A DNA stretch of 10,959 bases from Lachnospiraceae bacterium. GTDB taxonomy: Bacteria > Bacillota > Clostridia > Lachnospirales > Lachnospiraceae. The stretch spans positions 1 to 10,959 of the forward strand of contig JAJQIE010000340.1 in NCBI GenBank assembly GCA_021199395.1. The letters are read 5' to 3'. The notes below the pieces were generated by a model. That model was not told where the DNA came from and did no database searches. It was given only the letters and a program-made list of their open reading frames with translations. This document shows positions 7,282 to 10,959 of this stretch, piece after piece. The translations under genes and the position numbers were made by a program. Within the stretch, counting starts at the first letter, position 1. Every line of letters begins with the position of its first letter.

Positions 7282-8001
7282 TCAATCCGTTTTCCGGTTC
7301 CGGATGATGTTTTCTGCGATCAGCAGGTCGCTGTCCGTCGTAATTTTAAAATTGATCGTATCGCCCCTGACCATGTGCAGGGTAACTCCGTTTAGCGTAC
7401 AGATCTGGGAGGTGCCTGTAATCACTGCCTTCTGCTCCTCGGACAGGGCGGCCTGCATGTCCAGAAACTGCTTCAGCCGGAAGCTGTCGGGCGCCTGCCC
7501 GTGGTAAACGATGCTTCTCTTTGGGATTTCCGATACCTCATTTCCATCATCTGAGTGGAGAATCGTATCGCTGGCCGGAACCGCGGCGACCACCGCGCCG
7601 TATTTTGCGGCGCTGTCAATACTGTCGTTTAAAATCTGCTCTGTGACGAACGGGCGCGCCGCGTCGTGAATGACAATCACATCCTCCTCTCCGACGGGAT
7701 GATCCCGGCAGATCGCGTCTGTCACATTGCGGATCGAATCGAGACGCTCCTTTCCGCCTTCCGTCAGCCGCAGCCGACGCGCCTCCTGTCGGGAAAAGCC
7801 TTCCTCGACCAGCCTTTCCATGTAGTCCATCCAGTCATGGTGAACCGCGATATAGATCTTGTCAAAGCGTGCGACCTTCAGCATATGCTCCATTGTATAC
7901 GCAATGACCGGTTTTCCTTCCAGTTCAATAAATTGCTTTGGGATGGAAGAGGACTTCACCCTGCTCCCGGTTCCTCCGGCCAGTATTACGCCATATATCA
8001 T
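7282..8001 (-). CDS. TarI/IspD-family cytidylyltransferase (probable CDP-polyol pyrophosphorylase)
   Basis: A 239-residue enzyme that joins CTP and an alditol (or methylerythritol) phosphate to give a CDP-alcohol and pyrophosphate. Family motifs are in order: LAGGTGSR at 7-14, PKQF at 21-24, GGKERLDS at 82-89, HDAARPF at 112-118 and GDTINFKITT at 213-222. Length is normal for the family. Details such as MIYGVILAGG, PKQFIELEGKPVI and the FDKIYIA segment are closer to TarI than to IspD by memory. Its operon position between a TagF-like gene and a reductase supports a polymer role, so the common automatic label of methylerythritol-phosphate cytidylyltransferase is probably misleading here. The start codon follows a modest GAGAGGGA by about eight bases, 42 bases after the upstream gene. 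Whether the substrate is ribitol-, arabinitol- or a hexitol-phosphate cannot be read from the sequence. Confidence 0.9.
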   Translation of the reverse strand: MIYGVILAGGTGSRVKSSSIPKQFIELEGKPVIAYTMEHMLKVARFDKIYIAVHHDWMDYMERLVEEGFSRQEARRLRLTEGGKERLDSIRNVTDAICRDHPVGEEDVIVIHDAARPFVTEQILNDSIDSAAKYGAVVAAVPASDTILHSDDGNEVSEIPKRSIVYHGQAPDSFRLKQFLDMQAALSEEQKAVITGTSQICTLNGVTLHMVRGDTINFKITTDSDLLIAENIIRNRKTD

Positions 8002-8043
8002 AGCTTAATCCCTCTCTGCATTTCTGTTTATTATTATAGTAAA

Positions 8044-9747
8044 TCACTGATATCCCGGCTCTATTCCCATCGCCTGGTACAAAAGAGCGACGACCCGATC
8101 TGTGGAATGTCCGTCAAAGTCATCAAAAAATCTTTTCTTAAACGCACCCAGCCGGTCAACGGCAAAATCCCGGTTCACGACCGCGCGCTCCAGCTCTTCC
8201 TGCGTATAAAAAAACTGTCCGGGCACAAAGGATTCAAAATCAAAATAAAAATCCCGCTCGGAAATATATTCCTCCAGATCGAAGGTATAAAACAGCATTG
8301 GAATATCCAGAAGCGAGGCCTCAAAAACCAGAGAAGAATAATCGGTAATGATCAGATCTGCGAGAAACAGCAGGTCATTTAACTCTGTCTCCGCTGAGAG
8401 ATCCAGCACCCGTTCTCTGTAAGCTTCCGGGACGGGATGAACCGCGCGGACAAACGGATGATGCTTGATCAGCAGGACGTATTCTTCTCCGACAGCATCC
8501 ATAAAAGAGCCGACCTGAAAGCGTTCCATCGGATAATACGCGTCGTCTCTGTCATGCCCCCGGAATGTGGGCGCAAATAAAATCACCCTCCGCCCCTGAA
8601 GAAGCGGATATTTCTCATACAGGCGGCGACGCGTCCGTGTCCGATAGTCCCTGTCAAAGAAGATATCCGTGCGCGGAATACCGGTCGGCACAACATTCGC
8701 CGTCGGGACGCCGAACCCTTCTGAATGACACATACGGACATTTCCGGTGCTCACGGTCACATAATCATAATTCCTGTGAAGCGCGGTCTTCTGCGAAGGG
8801 GCTTTCGGCTTCCCCAGACGCGAAAAGCCAAAGGTCTTAAACGCCCCGCACGCGTGCCAGAGCTGAACCACCCTCGTATCCGGGCCGATGGCGATATAAT
8901 GCACAAATGGCGTGTACTCATCCAGCACGAGAACCCTGCTGGTCGCGCACAGAAGCGCCAGGCGGCTGATCTCCGCCCCGGACATGTGGTACAGATCCTT
9001 TTTGGTCAGATACATCTGGATATCCAGTCGGTCATCCTGTGCAATTTTATTGTATACAAACGCAAAATTTCCGGATAATTCTGTCCGCCTCGCTGAGATA
9101 AAGGAAATTCTCTCCGGCACGAGGGAATGCTCTTTTTGCATCCGGCTGTAAGCACGGAGCAGCTGCCCTCGCTTCCATGCGATCCACGGAATGCGGACGA
9201 GCCTCCTTCCATCCCGAAAAACGCTTCTGTGCTCGTCCAGAAACGAAAATGCCTTTTTTATATAAGCTCTGGATGCCTGCAGACCGGTGTTCCGGGAACC
9301 GGTATTTTGCTCTATGGAGGAAAGCGTTTTCTGCCAGCCCGGCTGATGCGCGATCCGCAGGGAATTCCCCTCTGCGTAAGCCTTATAGACCAGGCCGTCC
9401 TGCTCCAGAACGTCGGGGCCGATGCTTACGGAAGCTTTTTCTTCATACTCATCCACATAGAGGAGGTTTACATACATCCGGATATCATTTCCGGAATTTT
9501 TTGACTTCCAGAACAGATAGTCCAGGAGGTAAGTGTAATCGCTGTGGAAGACCAGCTTTCGCGTCTTATCATCCCGCCGGAACTCTGAGATGACCAGCGG
9601 AATCCTGCGATCCTCCTCTCCATTGAAAAAATGCAGGATCACCTTTGGACGGGAGAGCGCGCTAACAAAATGAAATTCGCCGTCCACGACAAAGCGGATC
9701 CTGGCTGCCCTGATGTGAATTTCCCTGAAGAAAAGACCGTATTCCAT
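8044..9747 (-). CDS. TagF-like CDP-polyol phosphotransferase, paralog 2
   Basis: Complete 567-residue paralog of the gene at the left edge. Residues 1-139 form the N-terminal domain (REIHIRA, LLDYLFWKSKNSGNDIRMY) and align without gaps with paralog 1. Residues about 140-212 are a basic, helix-prone linker with no long hydrophobic run. Residues 213-567 are the GT-B-like catalytic part with LWHACGAFK (H298), GIPRTD, FAPTFRG, IKHHPF and ITDYSS (467-472). It probably extends or starts a polyol-phosphate chain on a lipid carrier, using the CDP-polyol made by the next genes. The start is supported by alignment to paralog 1 rather than by its ribosome site: AGGTGA abuts the ATG and GAGGAA is 11 bases away. 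It is the first gene of the leftward operon, with a perfect TATAAT promoter ahead. Confidence 0.92.
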   Translation of the reverse strand: MEYGLFFREIHIRAARIRFVVDGEFHFVSALSRPKVILHFFNGEEDRRIPLVISEFRRDDKTRKLVFHSDYTYLLDYLFWKSKNSGNDIRMYVNLLYVDEYEEKASVSIGPDVLEQDGLVYKAYAEGNSLRIAHQPGWQKTLSSIEQNTGSRNTGLQASRAYIKKAFSFLDEHRSVFRDGRRLVRIPWIAWKRGQLLRAYSRMQKEHSLVPERISFISARRTELSGNFAFVYNKIAQDDRLDIQMYLTKKDLYHMSGAEISRLALLCATSRVLVLDEYTPFVHYIAIGPDTRVVQLWHACGAFKTFGFSRLGKPKAPSQKTALHRNYDYVTVSTGNVRMCHSEGFGVPTANVVPTGIPRTDIFFDRDYRTRTRRRLYEKYPLLQGRRVILFAPTFRGHDRDDAYYPMERFQVGSFMDAVGEEYVLLIKHHPFVRAVHPVPEAYRERVLDLSAETELNDLLFLADLIITDYSSLVFEASLLDIPMLFYTFDLEEYISERDFYFDFESFVPGQFFYTQEELERAVVNRDFAVDRLGAFKKRFFDDFDGHSTDRVVALLYQAMGIEPGYQ

Positions 9748-9780
9748 TCACCTGCTACTTCCTCTCGAATAGTCTTAGTC

Positions 9781-9809
9781 ATTATATCAATATGTACCCG
9801 GAAATTCAA
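9781..9809 (-). promoter_or_regulatory. Sigma-A promoter of the transferase-cytidylyltransferase-dehydrogenase operon
   Basis: On the minus strand TTGAAT (9804-9809) is followed after 17 bases by a perfect TATAAT (9781-9786). The predicted start would be near 9773, about 26 bases before the transferase ATG at 9747. The copy of GGCTTTGT at 9810-9817 (9810 is shared with no promoter box) sits directly upstream of the -35 box. Confidence 0.75.
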
Positions 9810-9827
9810 GGCTTTGTTAAACCATTC

Positions 9828-9856
9828 TTGTCACATAAGCGGCTTTGTGCTATCAT
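9828..9856 (+). promoter_or_regulatory. Sigma-A promoter of the rightward glycosyltransferase-like gene
   Basis: TTGTCA (9828-9833) is followed after 17 bases by TATCAT (9851-9856); each box matches consensus at five of six positions. It drives the gene starting at 9929 through a leader of roughly 65 bases. It is back to back with the leftward promoter, about 18 bases between the two -35 boxes, so one regulator could control both. Confidence 0.7.
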
Positions 9857-9928
9857 TACACCATAAAAGACCTGATTCGAAGATTATTTCTCACTCATCC
9901 GTTCAAGGTCTCACAGGAGGAATTAGAA

Positions 9929-10959
9929 ATGTATAAATTTACGATCATCGCGTATGCGGGAGAAAACTACAGCCCGGATCCGCTTTTTAAAAGCCTGCTC
10001 GCATTCCCTGACCCGGATCTGATTCAGCTGATTGTGACAGACGCGACTGCCGATGCGCTTTACAGAGTGTATTTTGAAGAGGCGGGAAGGACTGGCCGGA
10101 TAGCTGTCCGTTATCTTGCCTGTCCGGGGAAAAACATTGCCGAATGTTATAATCTGGCAATTCCGGAAATCAAAGGAGAGTACACAGCCTTTGTGGATAC
10201 CGACAGCGAATACTCCGATACCTGTCTGTCGCGCGTGCGCGTTGTGATCAACAGCCCCGAATTTACGGGGAAAAACTATATCTGTGTGATGCCGTATTTT
10301 GTCGGAACGGATGATGAGCCTCTTTTGTATAAAATCTGCCCGCGTAGCGGAGGGAGCAAAGACATCCGTAATAATCCCAGCCCTGTAATCCTCTGCCTGT
10401 ACGCGTATTTCATCCGGACGACTCTTGTGTGCGGTATGCGTTTCAGGGAGGACTGTCCCATCGACGCGCGCCAGATGTTTATTCTGGATCTGATGGAAAA
10501 GGAGACGGTCTATTATCTGGCGGGAAAGCAGTCTGTCTTTTACCGCCACGCGCTTGAGAACACAACTGCCTTTTTCACCGGGAGTCATGAGAAAGTCTGG
10601 TACACCGATACGCTGAAACACGTGTATCTTCCTTATATAAAAGAGCGCTACGAGCGGGGAGAGCTGACTTTGGAGCAGGAGGAGGCGATCCTGTACCTGA
10701 TCTATGCCAGATTTTCCTGTAACATGAATCAAAGCGACAAGAAGCTGCTGGATGAACAGGAGATTCGTGAATTTTATGAGATCGTCCATGAGCTCCTGCG
10801 CTATATCCATTACGACGTCATCGTCCAGAGAAAAAAGCTCGGTCATTTCACGCTTCCCGTCTGGCTGGTGTGGGATTTCATGAAAAATAAGGCAAGGCTC
10901 TGCGGCGACGCGGACGGGCTTGTCTTTTCCGGCGGCAGCATGCTCATGGACATAAATAA
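9929..10959 (+). CDS. GT-A family 2-like glycosyltransferase domain protein (3' end cut by window edge)
   Basis: An open frame of 343 residues continues past the right edge; no stop is seen. The start ATG has AGGAGG eight bases upstream and its own promoter. The N-terminal region fits a nucleotide-sugar-binding GT-A fold: a first strand MYKFTIIAY, GKNIAECYNLAI at 68-78, GEY at 83-85 and FVDTDSEY at 88-95, where D90-T-D92 would be the metal-binding DxD. Further on, RFREDCPID (171-179) resembles the F.ED element of family 2 enzymes. Residues after about 200 are less typical (helical, charged), so more domains may follow; related Clostridia have long proteins that join such a domain to a TagF-like domain, which is a possibility here and not shown. 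It probably decorates or starts the same surface polymer made by the divergent operon. Sugar donor and acceptor are unknown. Confidence 0.8.
   Translation, partial: MYKFTIIAYAGENYSPDPLFKSLLAFPDPDLIQLIVTDATADALYRVYFEEAGRTGRIAVRYLACPGKNIAECYNLAIPEIKGEYTAFVDTDSEYSDTCLSRVRVVINSPEFTGKNYICVMPYFVGTDDEPLLYKICPRSGGSKDIRNNPSPVILCLYAYFIRTTLVCGMRFREDCPIDARQMFILDLMEKETVYYLAGKQSVFYRHALENTTAFFTGSHEKVWYTDTLKHVYLPYIKERYERGELTLEQEEAILYLIYARFSCNMNQSDKKLLDEQEIREFYEIVHELLRYIHYDVIVQRKKLGHFTLPVWLVWDFMKNKARLCGDADGLVFSGGSMLMDIN

Noticed and set aside
8033..8038. TATAAT on the minus strand between transferase paralog 2 and the cytidylyltransferase
   Set aside because: No -35 box at 16-18 bases (the hexamer at 17 is GC-rich) and no extended -10 TG, so an internal promoter is not supported.
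7666..8382. 238-codon plus-strand open frame
   Set aside because: Antisense to the cytidylyltransferase and transferase genes, both with clear family motifs.
9923..10846. 307-codon minus-strand open frame
   Set aside because: It lies fully antisense to the glycosyltransferase-like gene, which has a promoter, a strong ribosome site and recognisable motifs; the antisense translation shows no family features.

Overview
The window looks like a surface-polymer (teichoic-acid-type or capsule) locus of a low-to-mid GC Gram-positive bacterium, most likely a gut Clostridium of the Lachnospiraceae kind. This rests on the AGGAGG ribosome sites, the sigma-A type promoters, and CDP-glycerol-transferase paralogs with a WHACGAFK-type motif. 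The taxonomic call is an inference from style; no marker gene is present. There are no tRNA or rRNA genes, insertion sequences or CRISPR arrays, and no gene-free gap longer than 300 bases.

Layout, right to left. At 9929 a gene runs rightward off the window edge; it encodes a protein with a GT-A (family 2-like) glycosyltransferase start. Back to back with it, sharing a 181-base promoter region, a leftward operon encodes a TagF-like polyol-phosphate transferase (9747-8044), a TarI/IspD-family cytidylyltransferase (8001-7282) and a GatD-like zinc dehydrogenase (7261-6215). It is closed by a stem-loop terminator at 6132-6189. Two further hairpins and a promoter then lead into a secreted 1139-residue right-handed beta-helix protein (5966-2547) with a tandem 95-residue repeat array. 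A two-tier palindromic element separates it from an epimerase of the ribulose-phosphate 3-epimerase superfamily (2409-1684). A second TagF-like transferase (1558 to beyond base 1) follows and is cut by the left edge.

How the genes may work together: epimerase makes a ketose phosphate, the dehydrogenase reduces it to a polyol phosphate (the cofactor loop looks adapted to NADPH), the cytidylyltransferase makes a CDP-polyol, and the two TagF-like enzymes transfer or polymerise it. The family-level reading would be ribitol/arabinitol phosphate. However, the epimerase carries residues I associate with allulose-6-phosphate epimerase and the dehydrogenase resembles galactitol-1-phosphate dehydrogenase, so a hexitol phosphate polymer is a real alternative. 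The chemistry is inferred.

The most interesting points are this possibly unusual polyol route, the two transferase paralogs that differ mainly in a swapped middle segment (one with a hydrophobic, probably membrane-inserting stretch), the near-identical repeat array in the beta-helix protein, and the structured non-coding segments on both sides of that protein's gene.
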